DNA of 64,000 nt from Capra hircus (GCF_001704415.2 NC_030836.1:22604001-22668000), one strand, 5' to 3'; positions 46,051-56,960 are shown, counted from the first letter of the stretch. Numbers and translations: made by a program. Notes: generated from the sequence alone by a model not told the origin.

Positions 46051-47663
46051 CATCCATTTGGAAGGAATAAGAAAAGCTCACTTGAAATTGAAATTTGAAA
46101 AAAAAAATCATTTGAAATCATGATGATGGCAGAGAGAAAACTGGGATGGATTTGGTGGTGGTTCTAAGCCTATGACAAGTTAATTATGAACTCCGGGCAA
46201 TCTACCTAATATCTGAGTGTTGGTTTCATTTGCAGAAGTGAAGGTGACAAATTTGATCAGTGGCTTTCAAGCTGTGCTCTGTTGATGTCTGAGTTGTGGT
46301 GGGATATATGAAGGTATTCTAGTTCTCCAACCTTTGTTCCAAGCAGAGATAGTCTTCTTTTATCTGCTTCTTATAGTAAAGCACTGAATAAATTTTATTT
46401 TTAAACCAGTCTTATTGCTTAACAACATCTGAAAGCCACTAGAGTAGGTTGTTTTCATCACCCCATGAAAACTTTTTGATGCTATAAAAAATTATGAATT
46501 TAAAAGAATTAATAGAAAAACTACCCTATGCAGGGCTCTAGGCTGAATGCTAGAAAATAAAGATTGCATACAGCTTAGCCTATTGCATAATACAAGGAAA
46601 ATGTATATAAGTCCTTAACAGGGACAATTAGTGTAGTGCTAGAAAGCTCAGAAGAGGGGAAGCTCTGAGACTAAATAAATATACACATTGCATATGAATA
46701 CATAGTATATTAATATATATATTAATTGCATATAACTATATATAGATTATGGTACCTATATATAACGTGATATATGTGTATACATATATTTCATATGCAA
46801 CCTAGAAGGAAATGGAGCAAAATTCATGTTTAATAGATGTGTCTTGTTAATATATAGGACTTTCATCTTCCTTCATATTCTACTCTCCTGCATCACAGTG
46901 CTTTCACAGCATTGAAAACTGGAGGGTAGCTACATAACTGCTTATGCATTTACCATTGTTTCTTACCAATGTGTGTGTTACAGTTGCAGACAGTGGTTAT
47001 AATCTGTAAGGAGATATGTTTGTCAAACACTTTTTGGTTCATTAAATGGACATCCATTTCACAGTGTAAATCAGAGCACAGGATTTAAACATTTTCCATC
47101 AGGAGATTCACCACACTTTTAAAAGTAATGTTTTTCAATTTCTGGCTAGAGAAGATATTTCAGGCAGTAATTTATTATTTCAATAGGATCCCCTCATGGA
47201 TTAAAGATTGCTAGCACCTTCTAAAGGACCACATAATGGTGATCTTTAAAGTAAAAACTAGTCTGTTCATCTTATTTCCCCAGCAGAGCTTAGTATAGTA
47301 CTTTATGCATAAAGTACTCCATTTTTAATAAGAAAAATGTCATCAATTATTTCATAGGAAATAAACCTCTTATTGATAGGAGTTGGCAGTAGTTTCAATA
47401 GTGCAACTAAATATCAATAACATTTCGTCAAGTTAGCACCGATTAAATTTAACTGAACTGAAATGAAAAGAAAATACTGAGGCTTAACGATTGTAGTTGT
47501 AAAACACCAGTTTTTAGGATGAGCCATCTATGCTAATGGATCTTCAACAAAGTATGAAAATAATACAGATTTAATGAAAACTATTAAATTCTGGAAATTC
47601 CCTGGAAAAAAATGGAAACAGATATTCTAAAATTCATACCAATGTTTAGTCATCATTTACACC
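46051..47663. other. No recognised gene or repeat family
   Basis: About 1.6 kb. It includes an AT-rich tract with many TATA words (46675-46800). Nothing else was recognised. Confidence 0.45.
46675..46800. repeat. AT-rich low-complexity tract
   Basis: Dense TATA and ATAT words, including ttaatatatatattaa, a short palindrome. Confidence 0.7.
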
Positions 47664-47848
47664 AGACACTGGCAAACATTTTTTAGAAGCAAGATGATGA
47701 TATTTTTGGTCTTGTATCTTTGTTGGAACTACTCAGTTCTGTCATTTTCTTCAGCAATAGGGAATATATAAATGAATGCGCGTGACTGTTCCAATGAAAT
47801 AGGCAGATGGCCAGATCTGACTCAAGGGACCAGAGTTTGCCAGCCCCT
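47664..47848. mobile_element. hAT-like DNA transposon fossil
   Basis: The inverted ends ctggcaaac (47669-47677) and gtttgccag (47835-47843) match perfectly. The order ttggaactactcagttctg, atgaatgcgcgtgactgttcc and cagatggccagatctgac follows a widespread mammalian hAT MER element whose exact name I cannot fix. Confidence 0.72.
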
Positions 47849-48019
47849 CACTTATATAATCACAAATGATTCTTAATTTGCCTTTGTTTTTGCATTGATA
47901 CTTGACAGCTATTTTTAATGAAGGTTCCCTAAATATGTTCTAGATTTTAAAAATCTCTGTTCCAGGAATACATTTAAATAATTAAAATAGAGATGTGTTC
48001 TAATTTACCATACTATAGC

Positions 48020-48159
48020 TGCTGTTGCTGCTGCTGCTGCTAAGTTGCTTCAGTCGTGTCCGACTCTGTGTGATCCCATAGACGGCAGCCCACCAGGCTC
48101 CACCGTCCCTGGAATTCTCCAGGCAAGAACACTGGAGTGAGTTGCTGTCGCCTTCTCCG
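48020..48159 (-). mobile_element. Bov-A2 SINE, one monomer
   Basis: Antisense, from a CTG repeat to gtcgccttctccg. Flanked by the perfect 13-bp duplication accatactatagc (48007-48019 and 48160-48172). Confidence 0.95.
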
Positions 48160-48246
48160 ACCATACTATAGCAGTAGTTGTCAAATAGAGCTTTAATTGC
48201 TATATCATAATTTAGCACATGAAATTGATCTCATGTAGTGAATTAT

Positions 48247-48521
48247 TTCGGAAAAGGAGATGGCACCCCACTCCAGTACTGTTGCCTGGAAAATCCCATG
48301 GACGGAGGAGCCTGGTGGGCTGCAGTCCATGGGGTCACAAAGAGTCAGGCACGATTGAGTGACTTCACTTTCACTTTTCCCTTTCATGCATTGGAGAAGG
48401 AAATGGCAACCCACTCCAGTATTCTTGCCTGGAAAATCCCAGGGACAGAGGAGCCTGGTGGGCCACTGTCTATGGGTTTGCACAGAGTCGGACAGGACTG
48501 AAGCAACTTAGCAGCAGCAGC
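48247..48521 (+). mobile_element. Bov-A2 dimer SINE
   Basis: Two monomers and a CAG tail. Flanked by the 10-bp duplication agtgaattat (48237-48246 and 48522-48531). Confidence 0.96.
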
Positions 48522-48550
48522 AGTGAATTATATCATCACAAAATATTGAC

Positions 48551-48827
48551 TTCTGCTGCTGCTGCTAAGTCACTTCAGTCGTGTCTGACTCTGTGTGACC
48601 CCATAGACGGCAGCCCACCAGGCTCCCTCGTCCCTGGGCTTCTCCAGGCAAGAACACTGGTTTGGGTTGCCATTTCCTTCTCCAATGCATGAAAGTGAAA
48701 AGTGAAAGGGAAGTCACTCAGTCATGTCCGACTCTTCGCGACCCCATGGACTGCAGCCTACCAGGCTCCTCTGTCCATGGGATTTTCCAGGCAAGAGTAC
48801 TGGAGTGGGGTGCCATCGCCTTCTCCG
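48551..48827 (-). mobile_element. Bov-A2 dimer SINE
   Basis: Antisense dimer from ttctgctgctgctgctaag to catcgccttctccga; an imperfect acaaaatatt/acaaatatca pair flanks it. Confidence 0.94.
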
Positions 48828-48834
48828 ACAAATA

Positions 48835-49431
48835 TCAATAAATGAGTGATATTAACCTGTAATTTTTAATTAATAATTATATTAATATTGGGGATTTAAA
48901 ATATATTCAGCCAGGACTGACTTAACAACTTAGATCTTTGCTTTGATTTTATGCACAAAATGTCATGAATCAACGTGATTCAGAACAATGATGAATTCAG
49001 AATCCTTAGGTATTAGAAACACTTAGATGTAGTTCACTTTAAACTACAAGTTTGAATTTTCAGCTCAGGTAAAATGTCATTTGCACATTTTATTCATTTT
49101 GTGTAACTCAGCAAACTGCCAACTTTTAAAAATAATGGTAGTGGCTCAAATAAAAATATTCAGTGTTCTAAAACAGCTACTCAATATATAAATGGCTTTC
49201 TTAAAAGTATATCCTCTACCATATAAGATGTTGCATGATTTAGCAAAAAAAATAATCATTGGGAAGGTATCAGGAGACCTGATTAACAATCCCAATGTGT
49301 TATAAGTCAACTAGATCTGAACAAATTGGTTGATTGGGATACATTAATTTACTCTTATGTAATGTAGGAATAATACCCTGCACCTATGGTATAATGGCAA
49401 CTTGTATGAATAGGCATGGAAGTCCCTTGTC
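48835..49431. other. No recognised feature
   Basis: About 600 bp of A/T-rich sequence downstream of NELL2; nothing recognised. Confidence 0.45.
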
Positions 49432-49441
49432 AGTTATTAAA

Positions 49442-49637
49442 GTGAAAGTCACTCAGTCATGTCCAGCTCTTTGCAACCCCATGGAATATACAGTCCATGG
49501 AATTCTTCAGCCTAAAATACTGGAGTGGGTAGCCTTTCTCTTCTTTAGGGGGATCTTCCCAACCCAGGGATTGAACCCAGGTCTCCCGCATGTCAGGTGG
49601 ATTCTTTACCAGCTGAGCCACCACGGATGCCCTTCTA
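49442..49637 (-). mobile_element. Bov-tA SINE just downstream of NELL2
   Basis: Antisense Bov-tA with 10-bp duplication agttattaaa (49432-49441 and 49638-49647). It lies about 330 bp beyond the predicted poly(A) site. Confidence 0.94.
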
Positions 49638-49990
49638 AGTTATTAAATACTATATAAAACTAATGCAAATATACTTTCTCTTTCAATGCCAGAAAAGGCT
49701 GCAAGCATTGTTGCTTCTAAATTGTGGCTTAAGATTTTGTTTCATTTTGTTTGTAAGAGGGAGGAGAAAGTTCTTTTCAAAATGGCTATTATTTATGTCT
49801 GTGGTCTTTCCCTTCTTTAACATATCATAATTGCTTTCAGCTGGTTTAAGCTGAATGTGTGGGGATCTAGATGTGTCCAACAGTTTGCAATTTAAGATGC
49901 AGTTAGGCTGTACATACACACATTAATACATTTCACAGGAATGTGAATATTAAGTATTCAGTGGATGGGACAAAAATCACAACAGGCAAC

Positions 49991-49996
49991 TTTATT
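49991..49996 (-). terminator. NELL2: NELL2 polyadenylation signal AATAAA
   Basis: On the minus strand the sequence reads CTACAATAAAGTTGCC, a canonical AATAAA. It is followed 60-75 nt later by a TG-rich stretch (TGTGTGTATGTAC, about 49917-49930) that would serve as the downstream element. Cleavage is expected near 49970-49980. It is the first canonical signal downstream of the stop that also has a downstream element. Confidence 0.75.
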
Positions 49997-50100
49997 GTAG
50001 AATTTGATCCAAAAATTCAGAAAAAAATAAATAAAAGGAGCCAAGTCTCTATTATGTTCGTACACAAAATAAACCAAAAAATACATCAACATTTACCATG

Positions 50101-50130
50101 AGATCATTTAAATGTGTCTGTAAATGATCT
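50101..50130 (-). promoter_or_regulatory. Perfect hairpin in NELL2 3' UTR
   Basis: The arms agatcattta (50101-50110) and taaatgatct (50121-50130) are exact reverse complements around a 10-nt loop. The stem would form in the mRNA. The inverted repeat is seen directly; any regulatory role is inference. Confidence 0.4.
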
Positions 50131-50414
50131 GATAAGGGAAACGTGACTTACAACACGGGAAACTTTTTTTTTTTAAACAATTATAGACTTAAGTGCAATG
50201 CACTGTAGGTCACCTAGACTAGGTTAGCAAGAATGAGCAACATGGTAGGTCCAAAAGGCAACCCCGAAACACCTTCCTTCAATGGAAACTTTGGTAATTG
50301 TCTGTGGCTAAAAAAAAAAAAAAACAAAAACCCAAACACCAACTCCTTCTTCATCATGTTGGATGGTTATTTTGTCCATTTTCCTTCTGCGATGATGAGT
50401 CCATTTTAAATACT

Positions 50415-50465
50415 TCAATTATTATGAAGACACTCCAGATCCACAGAACAGCAGACACTTCCATT
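50415..50465 (-). CDS. NELL2: NELL2 terminal coding exon with stop codon
   Basis: A very short terminal coding segment of 16 codons plus TGA, encoding NGSVCCSVDLECLHNN. It is preceded on the minus strand by a pyrimidine-rich stretch and gatgcacag. Splicing CKCK|NGSVCCSVD keeps phase 0 and reproduces the expected NELL2 C-terminus. From memory, the human end differs at three positions (R for S, F for L, Q for H), so this small segment seems less conserved than the 75-codon exon before it. The intron between them is 1,712 bp and contains one Bov-tA SINE. The segment is too short for ordinary ORF finding and was located by matching the expected cysteine pattern after the upstream donor. Confidence 0.92.
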   Translation of the reverse strand, partial: NGSVCCSVDLECLHNN

Positions 50466-52177
50466 CTGTGCATCAAGACACAAGCATTAGCCAGAGACAT
50501 AGAACACAAATCAATACGCAGTGTCCACTTCTACATTCAAAATGATCAGCTACATTTTGAGACCAATTCCATGAATGTTATAAAAATATTTACTAGAAAA
50601 ATGCCAGAAGAGGAGTAAAATGGAAGGCAAGACTTATGAGACCCTGCAGGGTCCCTCTTGTTGGGTTCTGCTGGCAGTGAAACTTCATATACCCCGTCTG
50701 AACTCAGACCATGTTTGAGACTACTCTGTATTTCCAACTTGTTTGTTCATACAGTTTATTCACTACAATTGCTCTAATTGAGATTCTTTCTAAAATTAAC
50801 CCTCTGAAAGATAAATTACCATTAATAAAACTAGTCAAAAATACCAAAAAGAACCTGAAAATAAACATGGCTTCCAGAAAGGCGGGCATATTAGGGGTAA
50901 ATACAGACTCTCTCATGGTGACTATGAGAGGGAAGGTACATATCAATTATTAAGAATTCATGAGAAATCAATTACACATATTAATATTAAATATGGACTT
51001 CCCAGGTGGCTCAGTGGTAAAGAATCCCCCTGTCAATGCAGGAGACATGGGAGATGCTGGTTCAGTCTCTGAGTCTGGAAGATCCCCTTGAGGAGAAAAT
51101 AGCAACCCACTCCAGTATTCTTGCTTGGGAAATTCCATGGACAGAGTAGTCTGATGGGCTATAGTCCATGGGGTTGCAAAGAGTCAGACATGACTGAGAA
51201 ACTGAGCATGTGTGCACACATAATGTAAATATACCTTTATAATTCTTCTAAATGAATTTCAAACCTGACCTCCGAGAAATAATACTGAATACCATAGGTT
51301 GATATATTCCCTGGTCATTGTGTTTGATGGGCTGAAGGAATATGGGATCATAATGTTTGCTTTATGAAGTTTGATGTCCTCTTCCTATTGGGGGCTGCAT
51401 TTTATGATAGTTCTCAGAAAAAAGAACCCACATTTATAACAGCACAAAAAGGCAAGTTGGGATCCTTCCACTGATGCATGAAGCTGAGCCAGGATTTGAT
51501 AGAATCAAATGGATTAATGTTTTTAACATGCTTAATCATGGGAATTTAAGCAGATGTTTCAGCAGCAATTTAACCCTGCCTAAAGTCTACTACAGTCATA
51601 ACTCTCCATAAACTTAGAAAGGAGGAAGGGGTCAGTTTTTAATTTTAAAGACATGTGACAATGCCTCATGGGAACTCCTCCAAAAAGACAAGAAAATAAT
51701 CACAGTTAATTAAATCTTACAGCAGGAGCTTCAAGTCCCTGCATTAGGCATTGTGATAATTAAACAAAGCAAACAATTTCACAGATTTATAGAACACCTT
51801 CTTCTAACATAGACAGTTGCCAGAAAGAGCTTAAAATTTTTTTCCCGGATTAAAATAGGTCTTTTTTTTTCTTTCTTTCCCATATTCATGTCAAAATAGC
51901 TTAAATTAGCCATAATTGGGCCTAGGGTCAATGATTTAAATTCCATGTTTTACAGGCAAGAGAGGACTATTTTGTTCCATGTTCATTTGGAATTTGCCTT
52001 TATACACAGTACAACTAGCATCCATTCAGACAGATTAACCTCCGGTGAGAAGCAAATGCCTGCCTGTGTTTCCATGCCCCTTGGAACCCGTGCCTTCAGA
52101 ACTATCAGGAGCGGACCTCCTGCAGGTGTTCTCAGGCACATGTCCGAGGCCTGGTTACCCTCAGGACACCCAATTAC
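50466..52177 (-). other. NELL2: NELL2 last intron
   Basis: A 1,712-bp intron with donor gtaatt and acceptor cag. Apart from the Bov-tA copy at 50995-51220 I see no recognisable feature. The first 195 nt after the donor lack an in-frame stop. Confidence 0.85.
50995..51220 (+). mobile_element. Bov-tA SINE in NELL2 intron
   Basis: Head ggacttcccaggtggctcag; near-duplicate flanks taatattaaatat and taatgtaaatat. It is antisense to NELL2. Confidence 0.92.
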
Positions 52178-52402
52178 CTTGCATTTGCAGGTTGTGCATG
52201 GAGATCCAGCCATTGTCCACACTGAGCCGCTAAGCCTTGAAAGGCCATAGCTGTCCAGGCAAGTTTTTCTGATGTCATAGGCGATATTATCAGCCAGGCA
52301 GGGGTCACTGACACAGCGGGGACAACATTCCCCTTCCAGGATAGTTGTGTACTCACAGCTCAAACTGGGGCAAGTGAGCGGCCAGCAGTCTACCTCTCCT
52401 TC
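52178..52402 (-). CDS. NELL2: NELL2 penultimate coding exon, C-terminal VWC domain
   Basis: A 225-bp, 75-codon exon in phase 0 on both sides, encoding EGEVDCWPLTCPSLSCEY and ending SPCTTCKCK. The acceptor is strong: a run of T and C ending ccccacag before GAA. The donor is AAG|gtaatt. It joins in frame to the upstream exon (CRCL|EGEVDC, as in known NELL2). Visible cysteine motifs include ECCPRC and CTTCKCK, typical of VWC domains. The residues fit NELL2 much better than NELL1. If the donor is not used, the frame stays open for about 65 more codons into the intron, to 51983. That read-through tail has no VWC pattern and looks fortuitous. Confidence 0.96.
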
Positions 52403-52559
52403 CTGTGGGGAAAAAAACAACAACAATGCCTCCTCATTAGCTTTTGGCACAATCCTGTTGCCAAAGTCCTAGAGAGGGAAATCCTCAGGAATCCCATGAC
52501 TGCCCTCACTGACTGTTCGTACTTTAGCATCGTTATGTGTATGATGCCATATGGGTATG

Positions 52560-52825
52560 ACGTGCTTCCTCCTTAAAGGACATCATCTCCTCCAGTATGC
52601 TTTTGCTGACTATCTATATTGCAGCCATGGAGAGAGTTAGGTCCCACGTCTCTGTGCCAATGGCAACTCATAATTATTTTTTAGTGATTCTTATTGATCC
52701 TTATTATAGTTATTAATACAATTCCAGATTAAGTTTTGAGCTTTTAGGTTCTGGGCTTCTCCCTTTATCTCCCTGATCTTTAGCACAGTTCTGGTCAATA
52801 AATGCTAATCAAATGAACAAAGAGA
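52560..52825 (+). repeat. L2 LINE 3' fragment in NELL2 intron
   Basis: Order of tccttaaaggacatcatctc, gggcttctccctttatctcc and tggtcaataaatgctaatc follows the L2 3' end. Confidence 0.6.
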
Positions 52826-53239
52826 TGATACTGGGCTAGTGTATAAAGAGAAATTTATTTTTCTTAAGGTCAAAGGAGGAACCTGAGTCCCTGTACTACT
52901 TCAACAACATCACACTGAGTTGCTTATGTTAGATTTAGAACTGAGGTTGTGCAATATAGGGAAAACCATTTCAGAATGGTTTTGAATGTTCTGTCTGGCT
53001 AGTGATACATCACTGATGTGCAGTACAGTGTTACAGTTTAGATGCAGCCTGCAAGTAGTCTATAAACTGGCAACTGTGGCCCCACTGAACTGCACATAGC
53101 AGATCTGTTTCTCTATGTACTCTTTTCTGCTATTATGACACTTATTATAATTAATGCAAACTCGTACTCAAAATCAGTCAGCATCACAAGATTATGGCCT
53201 TTGATCAGCTTCGTGATTGCCCATGTCTGTCATGCTCAC

Positions 53240-53458
53240 GAGGCTTCCCAGGTGGTACAAGTGGTAAAGAACCCACCTGCCAGTTCAGGAGATGTAACAG
53301 ACATGGGTTCAACCCCTGGATCAGGAAGATACCCTGGAGGAGGGCATGGCAACCCATTCCAGTATTCTTGCCTGGAGAATCCCATGGGCAGAGGAGCCTG
53401 GTGAGCTACAGTCCATAGGGTTGCGGAGTCAGACATGACCGAAGTGACTTATCACACA
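53240..53458 (+). mobile_element. Bov-tA SINE in NELL2 intron
   Basis: Complete Bov-tA flanked by tgtcatgctcac (53228-53239) and tgtcatgatcac (53459-53470), 11 of 12 matching. Confidence 0.94.
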
Positions 53459-54249
53459 TGTCATGATCACTGTTACATCATCTGGGATCTGGCAAGTGCG
53501 AATTTTTGACATTAAATATAACCCACTATATTCTCAAGTCATCACAAAGTTATAAATATTAGGGTCTGGGATGGCAGGGGATACTCTTGAAATTCTGTAA
53601 AAATTTCATGTCTAAAATTAATACTCGTTCTTCTGAGTGCTGAAGACTGGCTTCTTAGAAAGGCAATTTTTCAGACTGATACGTGAGCTAATTCTATAGC
53701 TGTGTTGAGTTTGTTCTTGAATGGGAGATGTGAAAAATAGCTACAATTTGAATATGTCTGAGTTATACTCCTCAGCATTAGGAGTAATTAAGAAGAAATT
53801 ATTTCTACTAAGATTATCTGCACATTCGCCAGGTGACTTTAGAAAATCCAATGGAAATTTACAGCATGATGTCTCTGAATGCCTGTTTTTATGCAATATC
53901 TATAGACTGAATCATTAACTTTAGAAAATGTTACATTACAAAATGCAGCTAACAGTTTCTGTTACAAATTGACTTAGTGATGACTCAACTCCTCTGGCTA
54001 TAATTCCCTCAGAGACAGAATATCATATTCACTATGATAATGTGTTGTAACAGTCTTTGCAACATTAGGAATCTCTGTCTGTGGTATAATCTGAAACAGA
54101 AAGAACCAGTTCCAGAAATTAAGCTTTTTCTCTGAAATTTCTCAGACCTAATTATACCCTTAGTATCCCCATATTTAGATGCAAAGGAACCCTTCATTTT
54201 TCTCTATGAAGGTTTAGCTCTTGAAACCAATTTTTTAATCCAGGAAACG

Positions 54250-54470
54250 TGAACAGTAGTTACTGCTGTGCATTAAGTACTTTCTATGTGTCAAATACTA
54301 TATTTGCCATTCACACATATCTCTGATCTTCACAACAGCCCCACAAAATAGGTGCTCATCTACTTGTATACACTGAAGAAAAGAATGATCAAGTGAAATG
54401 CTGGGACTTGCCCAAGTTAACCACACAGAGCTTGTATGTGGGAGAACCAAGACTGAATTCTTATCATTCC
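54250..54470 (+). repeat. MIR SINE in NELL2 intron
   Basis: Well-preserved order: taagtactttctatgtgtca, gatcttcacaacagcccc, ggacttgcccaagttaacc and accaagactgaattc. Confidence 0.85.
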
Positions 54471-54865
54471 CTGGTATTTCTACTATGTTCTGTTATCTCT
54501 TATACTGAGATCTTTATTGGTAATGTCCCAAGAAAGGAAAGACTTGGCTCTGTAAGAACTACAAGTACTGATCAAGGCCTCAAAAGCTTTCTGTCATTTG
54601 GGGATTTTTATTGTCCTGGATTTGCTAAAAAGTAGCAGTTGCAAAGTAACTTGGGCCAAATTTGTCCTATGTAAATGTCTTGCATGCTGTTTTAAACAGT
54701 GGAATATGAATGTCTTCTGGAAGAGCATTTGCCCCTTCGCCAGCCACAGGACCCACACCTTCCTGCCCAGGATCACAAACAGCAGGAAACTAAAGCCCAT
54801 AGGCAACTGAGTTGTAAACCCCCGAGAGTATAAGGGACAAGACACTCTGAAGGAAGACAGCATAC

Positions 54866-55042
54866 CAGACAGCGGCACTGCTGGCAGCTGTGAGTCCAGT
54901 TGTCTCCACTCCGATAGAGCTTGTTTCCATTTTGATCCAAACATTGGCTTGTGACCCTGGTGTCACACTCTGGGCAGCAGAAAAGGTCAACGCTTGGATT
55001 CTGGCAATCACATGCTGTCCGCCGGCAGAATATCTTCCCGTC
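54866..55042 (-). CDS. NELL2: NELL2 coding exon (third from last), VWC region
   Basis: This exon encodes 59 residues beginning DGKIFCRRTACDCQNP and ending CQQCRCL on the minus strand. It is in phase 0 at both ends (177 bp). The acceptor reads ctaaacag before GAC and the donor reads gtatgc after CTG. The cysteine spacing (CxC, CCxxC, CxxCxC) is that of a von Willebrand C domain, and the residues match what I recall of mammalian NELL2 rather than NELL1. NELL2 is a secreted, oligomeric thrombospondin-1-like glycoprotein with an N-terminal laminin-G/TSPN domain, VWC and EGF-like repeats. It is known as a Robo3 ligand in axon guidance and a ROS1 ligand in epididymal lumicrine signalling. The NWT sequon near the end is a possible N-glycosylation site. 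The upstream exon carrying the preceding VWC half and the EGF repeats is not visible in this window. Confidence 0.95.
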
Positions 55043-55469
55043 CTGTTTAGAAGTGAGGTTAAGGAGGTTGCATCATTAGGGAAGCAATAAGCCTGCACTA
55101 AGAAAACTAGTCTTGTAAACACTTGACAGAGCACATAGGACAGATTCTGACAGTCATAGTAACCCCCTGGACACCTCCCGTTTTGCTCAAACAGATGCGC
55201 ACGCATGTATACTCACGTATACGCACCCTGTTTTTCCCTGCCCTTACCTGCAGAGCAGTCTGTGTTAACAGGGAGACATTTCCAAGTTTAAAAAAGAAAG
55301 GTTCTTGAAACTTTTTTCTAAATGTTTCTTAAAAATCTTATTTCTAAGTAAAATTAAAACTAAGCAGCTAAAAATGCATGAATGATCAAGGACTCGTTTG
55401 AGTGGAAAATCACGCTGCTGTACTTTTCCCAGGTCATAGTGAATGACCTGAGACATGCAAATGCATTCA

Positions 55470-55620
55470 TCTACTTTTATCTCTGCCTCAGCTATGGGAA
55501 GAAGTCTGACTATACCCTTTTTACAAAAGAATTAACTGAGGCTCAGAGAGGCTAAATGACTTATCCAGCATCACAGAGGTAGCAATTCTCTAAGCAGCAC
55601 CATTACATTTCCTGGTTTCA
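55470..55620 (+). repeat. MIR SINE in NELL2 intron
   Basis: The words aactgaggctcagagagg and aatgacttatccagcatcac are the MIR core. Confidence 0.82.
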
Positions 55621-55812
55621 AAATAACTTTTCTTCTACAGGATAGTTTTTAACATGTTTACTACAGGTGCCACCTCCCACCTTGAGGTGGGAGTTCCCCA
55701 AATTATAGCAAAGTATAATTTCTGGAGTAAAGACCTTGAATACTCATAAAGGATTGAAGGTTGATAGCATCCAAACATTAAAACAATGTTTTGCAGTGTT
55801 TCTTTCATTTTT

Positions 55813-56255
55813 TTTTTTAAATTGGAGTATAATTGCTTTACAATGTTGTGTTAGTTTCTGCTGTACAACAATGTCAATCAGCTCTATGCATACATTTTAT
55901 ACATATATCCCCTCCTTCTTAAGCCTCCCTCACACCTCCCCTCCATCCCACCCTCTAGGTCATCGCAGAGCACCAAGCTGCGCTCCCCGTGCGACACAGC
56001 ACCTTCCCACTAGCTGCTTTACGCATGCTAGTATATATATGGCAATGCACTCTCAATTTGTCTCACCCTCTGCCGTTCCTTCCCTGTATCCACAAGTGTG
56101 TTCTCTACATCTGTGTCTCTATTCCTGCCCTGCAAATTGGTTCATCAGTACAAATTTTCTAGATTCCACATGCATGTATTAATATCTGATATTTATTTTC
56201 CTCTTTCTGACTTTACTTTGTGTGACAGACTTTAGATTTATCCACATCACTACAA
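55813..56255 (-). mobile_element. L1 3' end fragment, antisense
   Basis: Starts ttggagtataattgctttac (antisense L1 3' UTR) and runs to about 56255, where a sense L1 fragment follows. Confidence 0.85.
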
Positions 56256-56257
56256 GT

Positions 56258-56455
56258 GACCCAATATGACCCAGCAATCCCATTTACTGGGCATATACCC
56301 TAAGAAAACCATAATTCAAAAAGACACATGTGCCCCAGTGCTCCCTGCTGCACAATTAATAATAGCCAGGACACGGAAGCAACCTAAATGTCCACTGACA
56401 TAGGAATAGACAAAGATGTGCTATACATATACAATAGAAGATTACTCAGTGCTGT
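56258..56455 (+). mobile_element. L1 ORF2 C-terminal fragment, sense
   Basis: atgacccagcaatcccattta, gggcatataccctaagaaaa and aatagccaggacacggaagc are L1 ORF2 C-terminal words; it is cut off at both ends. Confidence 0.85.
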
Positions 56456-56960
56456 TGCTTATTTATATGTCTGATGCTTATAGTAACGTCTCACCTCAGA
56501 CAATGAACAGCTAAAAATTTAAGGTGAGACAAGTGGCCACCTTTTATGATTAAAACCGCTTTGCCAAATATTTACAAAACCAGAGAATCTCAGGGCCAGA
56601 ATATACCTTAGAGGACACATAACCAAATTTTGACCTATACTTGATTAGTCTAGAGCAACCATATTCAAAAGTCATCAAAACCTGTGCTCTAAATTCTCTT
56701 GAAGAACTTACCACCGTGGAAGGTATTTTACTCCTGCAACTCTGTACCATTCTGACTGTTAAAAATTGGATTTTTGTTGCCCATCTTCACTGATCCTTGT
56801 TTTCATCCTTGGTAATCAAAGAACTCTTCAGCCCTCTATCACATTTTTATTCTTCATACTTAGAAGAGAGCTTTTGGGTTTCTTCTGAATCATCTCATCT
56901 CTAGAGCAGACGTATCTAGTTTTTTGATGATTCCTCATAGTTTTAAATCTTTTCACTGTT
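56456..56960. other. No recognised feature
   Basis: About 500 bp of intron without a recognised element. Confidence 0.4.

Larger units (their letters stand above)
49972..50414 (-). other. NELL2: NELL2 3' untranslated region
   Basis: Sequence between the NELL2 stop codon and the predicted cleavage site, about 440 nt. It is A/T-rich and free of Bov SINEs although SINEs flank it on both sides. It contains a T-rich run soon after the stop codon (A run at 50311-50331 on the plus strand), a perfect 10-bp stem hairpin at 50101-50130, and the AATAAA at its end. The 3' boundary is inferred from the signal position and could be off by 10-20 nt. Confidence 0.75.
52403..54865 (-). other. NELL2: NELL2 penultimate intron
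   Basis: A 2,463-bp intron with donor gtatgc and acceptor ccccacag. It contains an L2 fragment (52560-52825), a Bov-tA SINE (53240-53458) and a MIR (54250-54470). The remainder, including 53460-54250, shows nothing I can name. Confidence 0.85.

Noticed and set aside
48020..48045. CTG/CAG trinucleotide runs as unstable repeat loci
   Set aside because: They are the ordinary tails of Bov-A2 SINEs and are short (4-6 units).
1..49900. Possible exons of a neighbouring gene (for example the tail-to-tail neighbour of NELL2)
   Set aside because: No conserved-looking coding segment with splice sites was recognised; any neighbour must lie beyond the left edge or be non-coding.
54790..55206. 138-codon minus-strand frame across the NELL2 exon
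   Set aside because: It is out of frame with the true exon; the correct frame gives the VWC cysteine pattern with consensus splice sites.
55736..56182. 148-codon open frame with a hydrophobic start
   Set aside because: It is an antisense reading of an L1 3' UTR.
56261..56450. L1 fragment as a NELL2 exon
   Set aside because: The reading matches L1 ORF2 C-terminal sequence and not NELL2.
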